Source of the DNA: Nymphaea colorata
Taxonomy: Eukaryota; Streptophyta; Magnoliopsida; Nymphaeales; Nymphaeaceae
DNA: 64,000 nucleotides
Assembly (NCBI RefSeq): GCF_008831285.2
Contig: NC_045144.1
Location: 6,038,575 to 6,102,574, forward strand
Direction of reading: 5' to 3'
Part shown: piece after piece, positions 1 to 14,729 of the stretch
Layout of the letters: the number at the start of each line of letters is the position of its first letter
How positions within the stretch are numbered: position 1 is the stretch's first letter
Notes under the pieces: generated by a model
What the model was told of the DNA's origin: nothing
Databases searched by the model: none
The model's input: only the letters and a program-made list of their open reading frames with translations
Program-made: the position numbers and the translations under genes

Positions 1-359
1 AGTTGTGTACCTTTGTGCAACTTGAGAGAAGGTGAGCTTTTGCATTGTGGCTTGTTGAGTGCAATGTGGCTGGATTGTTACATTATTAGGTAGCTTAGCA
101 GCTCCAGCATAACATACAAGTAAAGATGGAACCTTGTCTACTACCACATCAATAAGTTTCTATCATATTTACCATAAAATCAAAAGTAAAATGAGCAAAA
201 AGATAAGATAAAAAATGAATTCTCAAGCCATGCCCAAAGTCAGCCAGTTCTGATTACATATTCTCAGACACTGAAATCTAGGTGAAAAGAACTAACAACA
301 GATTTCTTTTCCTTTCAGAACAATTATATTTGGTCAGTGCAGGTGATAAATATCATTAC

Positions 360-3300
360 CCAAGGACAAGAAGGTGGCTGCAGTGGATAATGACTGCTGG
401 CGGTCTCAGTTTCATGTCTGAGCCTTTTGGTGGCAACCGAAGTCCATGATGCTGAACAATCTGAAACTAGTAAGAGAAGCCGAGCACTGCCCTGTAAAAT
501 AATGTAGACCAGCAAAACTGTTCAGACATGTTAAATGTACATGGAAATGGAACAAGCTCATATTCTGTATCTAAAAGAAAAGACAGAATAATTCAAGCCA
601 GATTTACTTGCACATAGCTTGATGATCGAGACTAGCTTCGTTAGACACTGCATTTTCTTCCTGATATGAAATTGCATTTTCTAATAGACTGTTTTAGTAG
701 TAAGATATGAATGATAAAGATATTGCTTTCGCAGTACTTGAGATATTCCAAGGTAGCCACCATAAGTATTTAACAAAAATCATCATAAACAAATGACAAC
801 CACACTGCAGATTTACTAACCAAATGATTCTCACAACTTTGTTTCACTTGGAGCCTTAAAAGTTAAAACACACAAGTGCCATAAGGCCCATAACCATAGG
901 TTTACTTCAAGTTCCATGATCACAGGAAGGAATTAGACTTCTATACTTTGCATCTTAAGTCAAAAGCCAATTAAGAATGCCAATTTCTGCATGATTTCAT
1001 CACCTGGAAGTTTCCTCAAGAAGAATCAGGCTAAGGCTGGCCTGGTGAATACTTGATTACTTGGTTCAAATCCTTTGATTCCTGTAACAGTCTTACTATT
1101 CTAATCGCTTATTTTAAGCACAAACATTTCTTGATTTTTACCTTTTCATTTTCCTCTATTAAGTATTAGCATGCTTCTATAACATCAACAATTGGAGATC
1201 ATGCCAGTGTACCATGACGTCATACCTACTTGCTGATTGTTGTCCATCTTGCTATTTACACTTAACAAGAGCTATCTCAGCATACAGTAGGTTATACAAG
1301 AGTAACTTTTTTGTTAGAGGATTTCATGCAAATTTTCTTTTAAAGGATTTCCTAAACAAAATTTATGAGATATTTTCACGAATCATTGGCCATCACTCTA
1401 ATAAACTGGAACGAAAGCCAATATGACCTAGCAAAGCAGTAATGACAAGAAGGTGGCAAGATGCAAACAAAAGAATGCCATGAGAAAACTAATATCTTCA
1501 TCATGCCTCTTGCCAATTTATGTGAAGCACTTCAACTTCTTATCATAATCAGTTCTTATAATTAGCTTCCAAAATTGCTTCAACTGATCTGTCACCTTGG
1601 CTTTTAGAAGGGAGCATCATCTTTGGTCTCTATAGTTTATTACACTTCTGTTGAAACCAAAAGAACAGGAAACTGGAAAAATATCTTTGAACATTTGGAG
1701 GTTTTCAAAGAACCAAAGTTAGTTGCATCCTATACTTAAATCTCAATCATTTTGACAATTTCTTGAGTGCCCTACATGGATGTAGCTTCTCTTGCAGTCA
1801 GTAGATATTGGATATGAATGGGTTCTTGACGTAACATAGTTGCATGAAACATTTATGTGCTACTCCACGTAAATGCCTAAACAGTCACATAAGGGTGATT
1901 TTGTAAAAGAGCCACTAAGGCTATGGTTCACCATGTAAAAATCCAAAATGCAAGCATGTGAGGTTGTAAAAGTGACAATATCAAATCGCTGCTCTGTTGC
2001 ATCAGGTCATAGTTGTGGCCTAAGATCGTACAAGGTTCTTTTTGCCTCGGTTCATAAAGTTAATCTGCTTTAGTTAAAACAATTTACTTACTTGCAAATC
2101 TGGTGTTTTTCAGCCTTAAGTAGACTTACCTCAGCATGATGAGGCCTGTTTTCCTGGAAAGGTCTGTGTGACAGACCTACTCCGTATATGATAATTGATG
2201 TTTCTGCTTCAATGTATTTTAGAATCTGACCAGTTACATTTGGTAGATCAGGCTTGAAATCATTCTGTTTCGGGTTCATGTGTTTGCATTTCTAATAGTT
2301 CTGTAATGTTTCTGTTTAAATGTAGAAAAGGAAGAAAAGAAAAAAAAAAAAAAAAAGGGTCATGCATTAGAGATGAATTAGTAAGACTGAATGGGTGGAT
2401 TCCAGCATGATATAATCAGGTCTGCGTTCTAATCCATGAATATGTACCAATTTGGCCTATGTTTCGTCAAGGTGGAGTCTCAACCAGTAGCAGAAGTGAT
2501 AATTCGATATGGATAACTTTAGATAATTTTTTATATTCATTTGATACAATTAAGACACACACACATATACACAACCAACTAGACTATGTTTCAAACTCAT
2601 TCATTGACTTCCCCTGGCTCTGCCCTTTCTAATAGAACCTAAGTGACATGGGTATGGGTACGGAGATACGGGTACAAACACGGGGTAGACATAGCATCTC
2701 CGATGCCCAACTTTACCATCTTCATTGATTGAACAGCACACAAACCAACAAAAAGCCAACTGAAATGGAATCTGGAGATGGATGAAATATAGTGAAATAG
2801 AGGGAGAAAGTGACACAGATCTGTACTTGTATGTGTATTTATATAGATAAAGAACGTATGATGCATACAGACTTTGTATAAACATAAAGTAAGAAACCAT
2901 CACCTGCTGTTTGTGACTAAGTATCTGAATTTTGTCTAACAAAGTCCCTGGCTCTGCCCTTTCTAATAGAACCTAAGTGACATGGGTATGGGTACGGAGA
3001 TACGGGTACAAACACGGCAACTTTAAAAAATGTGGGTACAGGGATACGGCAAAATACATATATGTATATCTGCAAAATAACAAAAAAAAAATCAAAATGA
3101 AAGCAACATTTAAATAAAGACATTATGTGTTAATGAACAATAACTCTAAAAACAGAAAGAAAACTGGGTTGGAAAAAATTAAATCACATAAAATTAAGCA
3201 ATTTGGATCGGTTTTGGTCTAGAACATACCCAAATGTGCCCAAGTCCCACTTTGGGTACAGGTCCGGCGACATGGTTACAGCGACCTTATTAAAGTACCC

Positions 3301-6300
3301 ATGGGCCTGGGCCCCATTTTGGTTTGTCTTTAATTTAAAAGTGTCTAAGTGCATTAGGCACAGGGACGTAATCGTGTGCTAGAGGCAGTGTGCTAGAGGC
3401 AGTGAAAATGATATACCTAATATGGAAGGGGAGATGAGGAACTTATCAAACAAATTTCAAGCCCCTACAGTTGAAAATATGGAGATTAAAGTTAAAGAAA
3501 ACGAACAAAAACATAATTGTAGTAGGCAGGAACTTTCCATAATCTTTCCTACTCTCCAAAACCCAAAAGCCCATCACCGGCTTCTTCCAATCAACCACAA
3601 TGGTGGCAGAAGTTGTGGGGTCTTCACACCAAGGCAGTTCCAAAACTCTTCAAGTTGTTTTCAATAATGCATCATTGTCACCTATCCTTAATTATATGCA
3701 TACAATGAATATAAGTTTGAATGAAATTGTTAATGTGAATGCTTGCATTATGGCAGATAGTGCTGTTGTGATGTAGGTGAGTCGTGATGGAATGATGATC
3801 AATTGGACTGCCTGGAGTAGGTGGACAGATGTCCCCGGCTTGTTGAGGTATGATCGAAACAAAATCCACTGCTAGAAGTGCATCACCTACATAAGCATTC
3901 AGTTGTGGAACCAACGTCGACAAGGCTCTACCGGGTGTATGACAGGTCTGAGCTTGCTGTGAGTTTGATGCTTCATTTGAATCACAATAGGACAAAAATT
4001 GGCCATTAAACTATGACAATCCCTATAAGACAGACAACTAGACTTGTTACTTTATTAGAATCCTTCCCTATAACGAAACTAGACTCCCAACTAGGTAGAA
4101 AAACAATTTTTTCCCCTTAAATTTGAAGGTACAAATGTCCTTATGTCCATTGTGAATAGTCATACGGTCATACTGCCATTAGCACCCTAATAAAATATGA
4201 ATGACAGTCATAGGGGCTACATTATACCAAAACTCATCATCATAGCAATCTTCCATAGAAATTTCCACTAGGCATCTATGTATGATAGGGAGTTTATCTT
4301 CTTTTTAAACCACAACACCTTATAAGGATAGGGTAGTTTCTCAATCTGTAAGTTCAACTTATCAATAATAGTATGAAAAAATCATATTCTCACACCATCC
4401 ACTATTTGTTATGACACTATAGACATGTCCTTCACAGTGACACTTTGTCATAAAAATGCTATTTTACAACCACTTGTGGTTTGGTTTGACAGGCTCTTCA
4501 AAGTTGCTAAGACATAACGCACAGATAAGAGGTTATAGATGTCGTCACCAGCATATAGGACAACCTCTTCATTAGTACTAGATTTAGTCTCCCATTACTT
4601 CGTTTTGTCTTTAGGTTCTGCCATGACAGTTCTTTTGACGACATTAGGACACTATGACTGGATATGACCCGGCTCTTGACATTTAAACTAACAGACGTGA
4701 GTGTCAACTATCAACAGTGTGAGATTTTGACTGAGTATTAAATGCATGACTGTTTTCCTTATTAGACGCTGTATGTTTTGACTTGGGCTCCGAGCTAGAG
4801 TTTTCTAAACTCGAGAAGCTTGCTCCCCAGGTTGAAGAACTCAACTTAGGATAATTGAAACAATCATATTTCAACATGTGAGACTAATGTTTATGCTTCA
4901 AGAACTCTTCTACTTTCATGGCATGGCTACTGGCCTTATCTATTGCCTCTACTGTAAAGCAATTGAAGGCATCCTTAATAGAGTCGTGAAAACCAGCAAT
5001 ATACTTGGTGACATGTCGACACTCGGTCTCTCAACCTGAACACCCAGTGACAAACAATAAAATTCTGCAATGTACTCTGTCACAATTCTAGACCCCGAAC
5101 GAAACTCAACATACTCATGGTATGCCCTCTCAACAAAGTTTGAACAAACGAGTTTCATCTGCATCGACAACTGCATCTCGACCCATGTATGAATCATGTT
5201 ATGTCTTTGCCTCGTCTTTGACTTACGCAATTCAACCCGCCATATCTGCACAAGCCTCCATAGTCTGGTAGAGGCTAAAAGAACCCATCAATGTTCTAGT
5301 ATGTCTTGGTAATCAAATGCAAGTTGCATTGGTTAGCTCCAGTCAAAGAATGAATGTGCATCGAATTTGCCTATGAACTCAGGCAACTCTAGCTTGAGGC
5401 AGTATGTGGAGGGTCAGGGTCTCTCCTGTCCACACTCTAGTCATTAGTCTCGAGCCACTAGTCCTGGAGGGTGCTTATTCCAAAAAGCCTTATTTCTAAA
5501 ATCTGTGATCTGACATATCGTCACCACTACCTGTGTGCTGCTGGGGTGGCCGACCTTGTGTCCTCACCTGCGGGTGCTCCTGATGAGCCCGCTCTTGCAG
5601 CAACTAGTATCCTTAGGATTGTCCTTGTCACTCCAGTGGACCGGCCTAGGCAGCGTAGGTGGTGCCTATTGTACAGCTGGTTGCACCTAACGTGGTGTAG
5701 TATGAGGGTTAGGGAGAATGTGTGGGTTCTGAGTTGGTCTGGGGTTAGCATGCAGGGCTTGCTAGGGCGTAAAGATAATAATTGGGCCTCGATTGGGAGT
5801 AAAATGGGTAAACCTAGAACAATTGAGGGTACATGTAAGGATGATGCGGGTACTGATGGCCCGAGGAACCAAACATTGGGACTCCTAAGTATTCAATGGA
5901 TCCCAATAAGGATAGGTGGGGACCTTGAATCAATCCCTCTGTGGAAGATGGAAGCTAATATGACGCCTTGTCTTGGCCAAGTTTAAAAGAGAAATGAGGG
6001 TACCGTTGGGATCCGATTTTGGCCTAGGTGGCCTTAGGATTGTGTATCTAAATGTAGGCAACGACTTGGAATCGAGTTCAGGGGTAAACCTAAGCCTGAT
6101 TCACTATAGATAGCTCCAAGAAGGGGTTGAGGCTATAATTTCAAGCCCAGGAGATCAACAACCAGCCCAAATAGGCAGAAACATGTTAGAAATTTCATCG
6201 CGTCTCTATGAAGACCGCACATCCCATCCCATTGTGGGACCCAGGTCCGGCCTTGACCTAGGAGGGCATCCAGCAGGAACCTGGAGCTCCTTGTGCTTAG

Positions 6301-9300
6301 GTTAAACCTGACACCTCCTGATGTGAGAGGCTGCCCACAAGAACGTTGGCATCCACCAGTGAATGTTTCGTCCCCATAGCACCGCTGTGGTGGCCTTGGT
6401 GCTAGGGGGGAAAAGCTAGGAATTTTTTGTCGCAGGGCCAAACTATAGTTTCAAAATCTTAAAAGGGGCCCAAGCATAATTTTTCAAATTTTTTATATAT
6501 GTTAAACTACAATTTTTAAACTTTACATGTAATTTTTTTATTTTTTAAAAATGTAAGGGGGGGGCATGGCTCCTACCCCCCCCCCCCCCCCACCCAACAA
6601 AGAAAAAAAAACCAGCCTCCACCCTTGCTTGGGGCAGAACCACCCCCAACCCCATTCCAAAGCCAGTCAACAAGGGCGGGAGGCTCTACTTGGGTAAGGC
6701 CGTCAGCAACACTACCAATGTTTGGGTAGCGCGGGGATGGCTAGGAACCACGGGGTGGAGACAGAGCATGCCAAGAGGGTGTTGCGAACGATGGCAGCAG
6801 TGGACATCAGCAGCAGAGACGATTGCAATAGGTCAAGAAGCCGCAGATGAGCCAAGAATAAAATAGGGAGGGCAATGACAATGTTTGAAAGGTAGGGCTA
6901 ACCCAATCGATCCTTGGTTTATCCACGGGTATTTTCCACATGTTGCTCAACTTCGGTCATCATGCATCTCATGAGCTCTCGTTCATTTGTTGATCGATTT
7001 CCACTGGCTGTTTCTCTGTATTCCTCTTCCATTCTGCCATTTCATCCATTTTTTCACAAAATAGACAAAATCATTACTCATCCACATCATGTTCTCCTAC
7101 ACTTGATTGATCACGCTAATCAACTTTATCACTTGATCGTCATTGATCTTCTGATTCTTCTCCTTTTTGATCGAGATGGCAACTGGCTATACTAATTTGA
7201 TGCAGTGATTAGACTCATTAGAGTTTCTCACTCCAAACCCCGCAAAAGAAGTACTAGAAAGCAAAGAACAAAAAAAGAAAAGCACAAAAAAAGAGGAAAT
7301 TTAATAACAAAGGAAAATTAGGGTTTACTTGATCATTAAGTAGTCAAAAACAAAAGAGAAGAGGCCCTTTTAAGAGGGCTAATCCCTAGATCCGAATTCG
7401 ATCTTGGATCCACTAAGCAAAAAGGTCCAAATCCCAATGAACATTAAAATAAGATGAAACTAGATCTATATAGCCTAAATGGATCCAATTTGCCACTAAA
7501 CCACACTACATCAGTATCTGAAACCAAGATATGAATTGTCATGCTTCGCTAAAACAGAAAAGGTTAACCAGCATAAGATAATAGTTGGATTTCGATCTTT
7601 TCGAACCTAACTAGGTACAAATATGAGAACGGAAAGTGATGCAATATGTATTCTTTGTCCAAAAAATAAATAAGGTAGCGTTTGATAGACTGGAATTTTA
7701 TTGTAGCATAGGAAATTTATTTCAAATTTTCAAAAATTTTCCAGTTTCATCAAACAGGAATTTTTTTTTTACCGTTGGGGCTCAAAACGGAAAAAAAAAT
7801 CCGGAAATATTATTCCAGCTGAGAGCCGGAAATATTTTTTCGGTTTTTTTTTTTACCGTTGGGGAGGAAGAAGGGAAGGAGGGAGGAGGAAGAAGGAAAG
7901 GAGAGAGGAGGAAGAAGGGAAGGAGGAAGGAGGAAGCAGGGAGAAGGAGGAAGAAGGGAAGGAGGAAGCAGCGAGAAGGAGGAAGAAGGAGGAAGAAGGG
8001 GCGGGGAGGAAGAAGGGACAGGGAGGAGGAAGAAGGGAAGGAGGGAGGAGGAAGCAGGGAGAAGGAGGAAGAAGGGACGGGGAGGAAAAAGGGACGGGGA
8101 GGGGGAAGGAGGGAGGAGGAAGAAGGGACGGGGAGGGAAGAGGAAGGGAGGGAGGAGGAAAGGACGTGGGGGAAGGAGGGAGGAGGAAGAAGGGACGTGG
8201 GGAAGGAAGGAGGAGGAAGAAGGGACGTGGAGGAAGAAGGGAAGGAGGGAGGAGGAAGGAGGAAGAAGGGACGGGGAGGAAGGAGGGAGGAGGAAGGAGG
8301 AGGAAGAAGGGAAGGAGAGAGGAGGAAGAAGGGAGAGAGAAAGAGAGAGAGTCCAAATCACTACAACTAAATTAACATATGGCACAGCATAACAGTTTGC
8401 AATTCTCTAAAAATTATCCTACTCAGAAAAAGATACAAAAACCAAAAAAATAACCAAATGTAAATAGTGTGGGCCTAAACCACCGACCTGGTCAGCAACT
8501 AATCAACCTAGTCAATGGATTAGCTGGCTCACTAGGGCCTGGTTACTTTCAAGCAAAGGCCTCGTCAACCAGACCACCAACTATTAGTCCACTAGTCTGA
8601 CAGGCCAGTGGGTGGTTTAACAACCACTGCCTCAAAGCAAGTTGCAATGGAGGAAACTAGTCCTGTGGAAAAAACTAAACACTTAAGTTAAACCCTTCCA
8701 CCACCAACAAGATGCTAATCCAATCAAGCATCAATCTGTTCAATTCATATGCAAATTTGGACATAGGCTTAAGAATTTAGAAATGGTCATTCAGTCTGAT
8801 ATCCTTTTTGCACATTTGACGCCATAAATCTAACGCTAATATCATATAGACTAATCAAGCTTGACACTTACGCCAACCTTGACCCTGCTCCATTAACAAC
8901 ACCATCTGCCCTAACTTCACAAGAAAAAAAAAGGTACAACAAACTTCGGCACATGGAGAGAAGTAGCTTAAGCACTAAAACTACTTAACACATGGAAGAC
9001 ATATTTTACCACAAGTAGCAATCAAGTAAGTTCTTTTAAGAGAATTAGGAATGAAGCCCTTCATAAAAGATCTTTACTAGTGATTCAGCAAGACAGGTAC
9101 TAAAAATTTGATACCTTCATGAAAGATCTTCAATAATGATTCAACAAAATAAATACGTACGAATCTGTTATTCAAGGATATCATATTTACGGACCTGAAG
9201 TGCTTGCCAGTGAGAATAAGCACGAAATAATATCCAAAAGAATGGAACGTTTGGTAAAGGCAAAACCTACAAACAAGTTTTAATAACACCCAGTTAAAAA

Positions 9301-12300
9301 CACATATTTAAAGATATTTGAGCAATCCATATGTTGAGCAGAGTTTAAGACATGAAACATTCTTTATTTTGGTCAAGATATCCTTAAACATTGAGGACAT
9401 CCAGTTTTCACTTGGACAAGAAAATACTAAATTATCCTACCAGCCCTTGATTTATTGCTTATTATATATTATTTATTAACATCCACAACTGTTATGGTCT
9501 TATGTAGTTATTATATGGTGACAAAATTAAGATGGAATTATACACTTCACTTGAGTAAATAACTTATTGCAGTGATGCAATAAAGGTGGAGGCTAGTAGA
9601 CAACTCTACATCTGTAGCTAATGCATCTCTGATTTTCATCTAAGCAACCCTTCGTAAACAAATTCTATCACCAACTCGAAAAGGTCCAGACACTCACAGT
9701 GAATATAGCTGTAAATGGAAGCATTGAAACTGAACCATAAAAGAATCTCCTGTGATACACATTTCCCCTGGAACCAGATAGCCAAGTAACTCTTTTAAGT
9801 AAATTGCATGCCACAAATCACTCTAAAAAGATTAAGAGAATTTACAATTTTGAATATTGTGAAAGCCACATTTTAGCTCTTAAAAAGGATAGAAACCATT
9901 CCAAAAGATGTAGCATAATAAGACAAAGTAGCGTAAGCTATACAGCTATTAATAACTTGTAACATGAACAATCTGATGTGCATCAGAAAGTAGAAGGTAT
10001 ACAGATTAGAAACTAAAGGCTGCTATTAAAGGTAGTGCATTTGTGCTGCTTCAAATAAAGTCAAATAAAAGCAGACAATGGAATGTAATAGCGTATCATG
10101 AAACCACTGCCTCATGCAACATGCACCAAATAATCAGAAAGATAACAAAGTGATGATACGAGTAACGAAGTATTTAAATAAACTAGAAATGCATATTCTC
10201 AAATATGATCAATGTACTGAATCCCACATCTGTTCTTAGATTCTTTAAATTCAATTCTAATGTGTACAACAGTAGGCTTGTACCTAACCATTCTAAAGAC
10301 CGAAATACCCAGACTATGCTTGTTAATGAATCACATTGACAACAACCTTGTACTTTTCTATGCATATTATCATAAAGTTGTCCCTTGGATCTCTAAATAA
10401 CTTGAATTTCATGAACCAAGAAGGACCATATATCTGAAAGGAATTTCAAACTCTCCATCATAAAAGGTTTTATTTTATTCTCATATGATCTACCTAAGAA
10501 TCTTCAAGTTCATCTCACAGAAAAAAAATGAAAAAGAAAATAAAAGTTGGCACATATCAATTGCCATGAATTGTCACATCTTCAACAAGCATGAGAAACT
10601 AAGCACTTACGTGATTGCCGCATGTCGTAACCTCCTACGCACTAGACGTGGATTTAGGCTGCAATAAGCCAGTAAGTGTTGAATACATACAATTAAAATG
10701 AACTGCCAAGTTAGAAGAACTATGCAAAACACCAATCCAAAGTTGTTACATGCTAAAAGTATCACCTAAACAATGAGTTGCACTTTCTATAGTCGATGCA
10801 TTCACTCTGCATTGAATAACAATATAATACCTAGCAATAATACAACTTAAGTTCAAACACAAGGGAAATGGTGCTAGTTAGCCCTAAATACTTCACATAA
10901 CACTGGATAAAGTATCCTTATGAGTAACAAGTGTTGAAACATATAGAGACTCTGTACATGCATCATTACTAGTGAAAAATGTTAAAAATGTAGAAGTACA
11001 TGTTTTTGCAAAAAGATGTCTACATATATATGTATATGCTTTGTGAGTATGTCTGAGCATGTATGTTCGCATACTAGAACACACACACACACACACACAC
11101 AAATATATCTATATATCTATATATGTGTGTGTATAACACAGACTTGTAGTCCATGATCTGGCTATCCAGCTGGTTTTCACAAATCCACTGCAGGGATGGA
11201 TGCAAAATATCCAAAGAACTCCATATTTGGAAAAGAAAATCATGAATATTTCAATATCTATCTAAGTATTTTAAGTATCATGATAAATGTCAACTTTATC
11301 CCAAAAAATGCAAAAAAGAAAAGGAAAACACAAAGGTATTGAGATATCTTGAAACAAAAATGCCCAAATAAATAACTGCATATATTTTTCATAAATACAA
11401 AACTCAAACTTTCATATATTTTCTACTCTTTTATTTCCTGAATTTCCCATTTTCCCAAAAAAACTTCCCAATTAGCACCCAAAAAAACCCTGCCAATAAA
11501 AACCCAAGAACCGTATCGTGACAATGTTTTAAGATTAATGGCCTATGCTTTTTTGGCTCATATAATCTGATTAAGAGATCAGTTCTTCATTATTATTAAT
11601 TTTGAGCATCTTGTATGATTGTATCCATATTTGTGGTTAAATTTTTGGGAAAATGGTTAAAACACAATAGATGGCTAGACAGTAGACAACCAAATTGAAG
11701 TCCTATAAACATATAGAACCCTCATCAGCACAGTAATGTATATAAACCTTATGTGTGTCAATCATTGTCACAAATATAAGTCAGCCATATAAAACGTCAT
11801 TAAAACGCGTTTTTTTCAAAAAGACATCAGAACATAAAAAAACGCAAAAAATACGTGTTTTTTTCGTCTTGTTTGCGTTTTTTTTACTGGATGTTAAACT
11901 GTGAGTTTCTATCTTTAAAATGTATCAAATAAGAGAGAGAGGTGATTAGGCAGAAAATTAAGTATAATAAAGAAGAGAGAGTGCTGAAAGGTTCATGTAG
12001 TAATGAAGATTAATTATGTAATAAAGAGGAGAGAGAGATCGCGTCCGGCGACCCATGGTGACGTCCGTCGGCAGCCGGTAGCAGCCAGTGATAGACAGGT
12101 AAGTGGTTTGTTTTTTTTCTTTTTGATATTAAAATTTAGGGTTTCGTGTTCTTGATTTGGGGGTTTCATGTTCTTGATTTGGGGTTTTTTTTTCTGATTT
12201 GGGGATGTTCTCTTTGAGTATGTATGGTTGTGCTTGACATCTTAAACGCATTGCTCCCATTTGTTTTAATCCAACCGAGATTTGCAATGAGAGAAACAAT

Positions 12301-14673
12301 GATACCGATTGCAAAAACTAACAGGATTTCACGCGAGTACTTCCCAACAAAAGAGAAGTCCATATCAGAAAAAGTTGAAAACATTAGTTCTAAGAATAGA
12401 GTAAAAGGTTTGGCTCTTTAGTCAAGCTTCTCCCAAGGAGAATCCCTCCAAAACTATTAGTTTTAGTTTAATGTTTTTTTTTCATTTTATCATTTTTTAA
12501 AATATAAAATTAGTCGTATCCGCGTATCCAAAAAATTTGAAAATTGCCGAGTCGGCACCCATATCCCTGTACCCGTACCCATATCATACCCGCACCCATG
12601 TGACATAGCTCAGCATTCATATCATGCGGCTCAGTAAATTGGGTCTAGCATGGAGACCAACCAAATTTATTATTTTGTAAAGCTTATATATGCCTATTAT
12701 TTGCTTTTAATGTACTACTTTTCACCCACATCCTATCATGTTTATGATTTTATCTAATCATTTTTCAGAGTCTTATTATTAGTTTTTTCTATTTTACTTT
12801 TACCTATTTTTTAGGATTTTTTAATTTATTAAAAAATTTCCAGAGATTTTCCTGAGATATATAATTTTGCCGTATTATACCCAAGAAATAACTCGCCGTA
12901 TAATGCCCGTACATAATATTTGTGACAATGGTGTCAGCATAACATTTATGTACAGTATAAACCTCCCAAGATCTCGAAAACTTCCTTGCTCATCAGGAAA
13001 AACCCTCCTCCTAGTGCTGTGAAATGGGCACACTTCAAACCTACCAAAATCTCAAAAAGTTTTGTTTGTAGTCAAACCTCCTTAATGATGCCCTTTACAC
13101 AGATGCAATGGCCGTCCATTCTAAATGGCTCACCATTTGCTAATAATTATCCACCAGGATAAACACCTTAGATTCATTCCTTTCCAGGACCTCTTTGTTC
13201 CCTAGGAAATACTCTAGCTGAGACAAAGACGAACTACAGCCGCATTCAGCAACATCCACCAACAAAAGCTCAGCCAGCAGAGAATAAATTGGCGATCAGG
13301 ATATAGACGGATAAACACCATTTGACTTCTCAAATGAAAGACTAGCTTCACCAAAGGAATTCACTCACCATTTCTCCACGTAAAAATGTTAAAATTTGAA
13401 AAACATGAAAACCAAAAAAAAAAAAAAGAGGTTATTAGATAATAAGGCTTTCTATTATTTTTCTTGCAAGAATTGAAGCAACAAGCAGAAAAACTTTTTG
13501 AAAACATGAAAGTCTAAGAGACAAATCAAGGATATCCCAGAATAGTGTCATAACATATCCACAATAGTATCACAAGATTTTAATTTTTCAATGATATTAT
13601 GAAAATATTGGCTGGCATCAAGATAGCAACCATAAATGAAACAGAATTAATAACAGGCAAAAAGCATATATAGATCTAAGCAAACAAGTTCCAAACAAGC
13701 AACCAACCAGCCATATATGATAATGAATCCGAATTTAACCTTCTAGGAAAAATAATTTGCAGCCCTGTAATTTCCTTAGATATTGATTTAAGAAATAGTT
13801 CTGATGGTTGAACACGTGCCAACAATCGCTGGCCAAACCTGCAGAAGGAAACCTGTCATTAGCAAAGGTATCAAGAGTTAAGAAAAAACCATAATTGGAT
13901 GAATATGCATTACTCTTAAGCTTTACCCATATATCTTCGATTTCATACTTCCAGCAGGAGCTTTTGCAAGGTTACTCCATGCACGATCCATCTAGGAAGA
14001 GGAAAGTCGTGTTAAAATCGTCTGGTGACAGGAAAATAATCTACATTAAGCCTATATGATATGGTACAAAAAACATTCATCTTAAACTGAAACCACAGTG
14101 ACCTCTGATGACTAAAAGAAGGGGAAAGAAGAAAACCATGACTCGTATAATAATGGCATTTTCTGATATTTATGCATGCCTACCCACTAAAAGAGTTCAC
14201 GCCCAAATATTAGCACATGCAATTTATGTCTGTGAAAGAGTAAATAGAGAAATCTGATCAAAATGGTCATTAAGGCAGTAAATATTTAAAAATCTCAGTA
14301 AGCTGAGCACTTCGAGGTTGTTAAAATATAAATCCTTCACCAGCACGTTGAAGAGGAGTCTCTTAGGATTCCACCTCCTTGTAGAATGTGTTAAAATATT
14401 TAATGTCCTTGTAACATGTGAAGAGTCTCCTAGGATTCTATGTTATAGTTTATATCCTTGTTATATGGGAAGTCTCCTAGGATTCTATGTTGTAGTTAAT
14501 ATCCTTGTAATATGTGAAGTCTCTTAGGTTTCTATGATGTAATTAATGTCCTTGGAGCTTGTGAAATCTCCTAGGATTCTACGATTGGAGACTCTTAGAA
14601 TTCTGAAAATGAGATTATAAATAGAGGCCGTGCAAACCATTTTGGCTACGGCTTCTTCTCCTCAGTTTCTTCT

Positions 14674-14729
<56 letters not shown>

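Noticed and set aside
324-359. Stop at 324 as the end of the exchange-related protein
   Set aside because: A good donor (GGTAATG) precedes it, and family proteins as I recall continue further. Kept only as an alternative.
1040-1085. tRNA-like GGTTCAAATCC motif
   Set aside because: No matching acceptor, D or anticodon stems could be formed around it.
7636-8392. Long open frames of 170-240 codons on both strands
   Set aside because: They are created by the polypurine repeat, encode only Glu/Gly/Lys/Arg or Ser/Pro/Leu runs, and lie in an intron.
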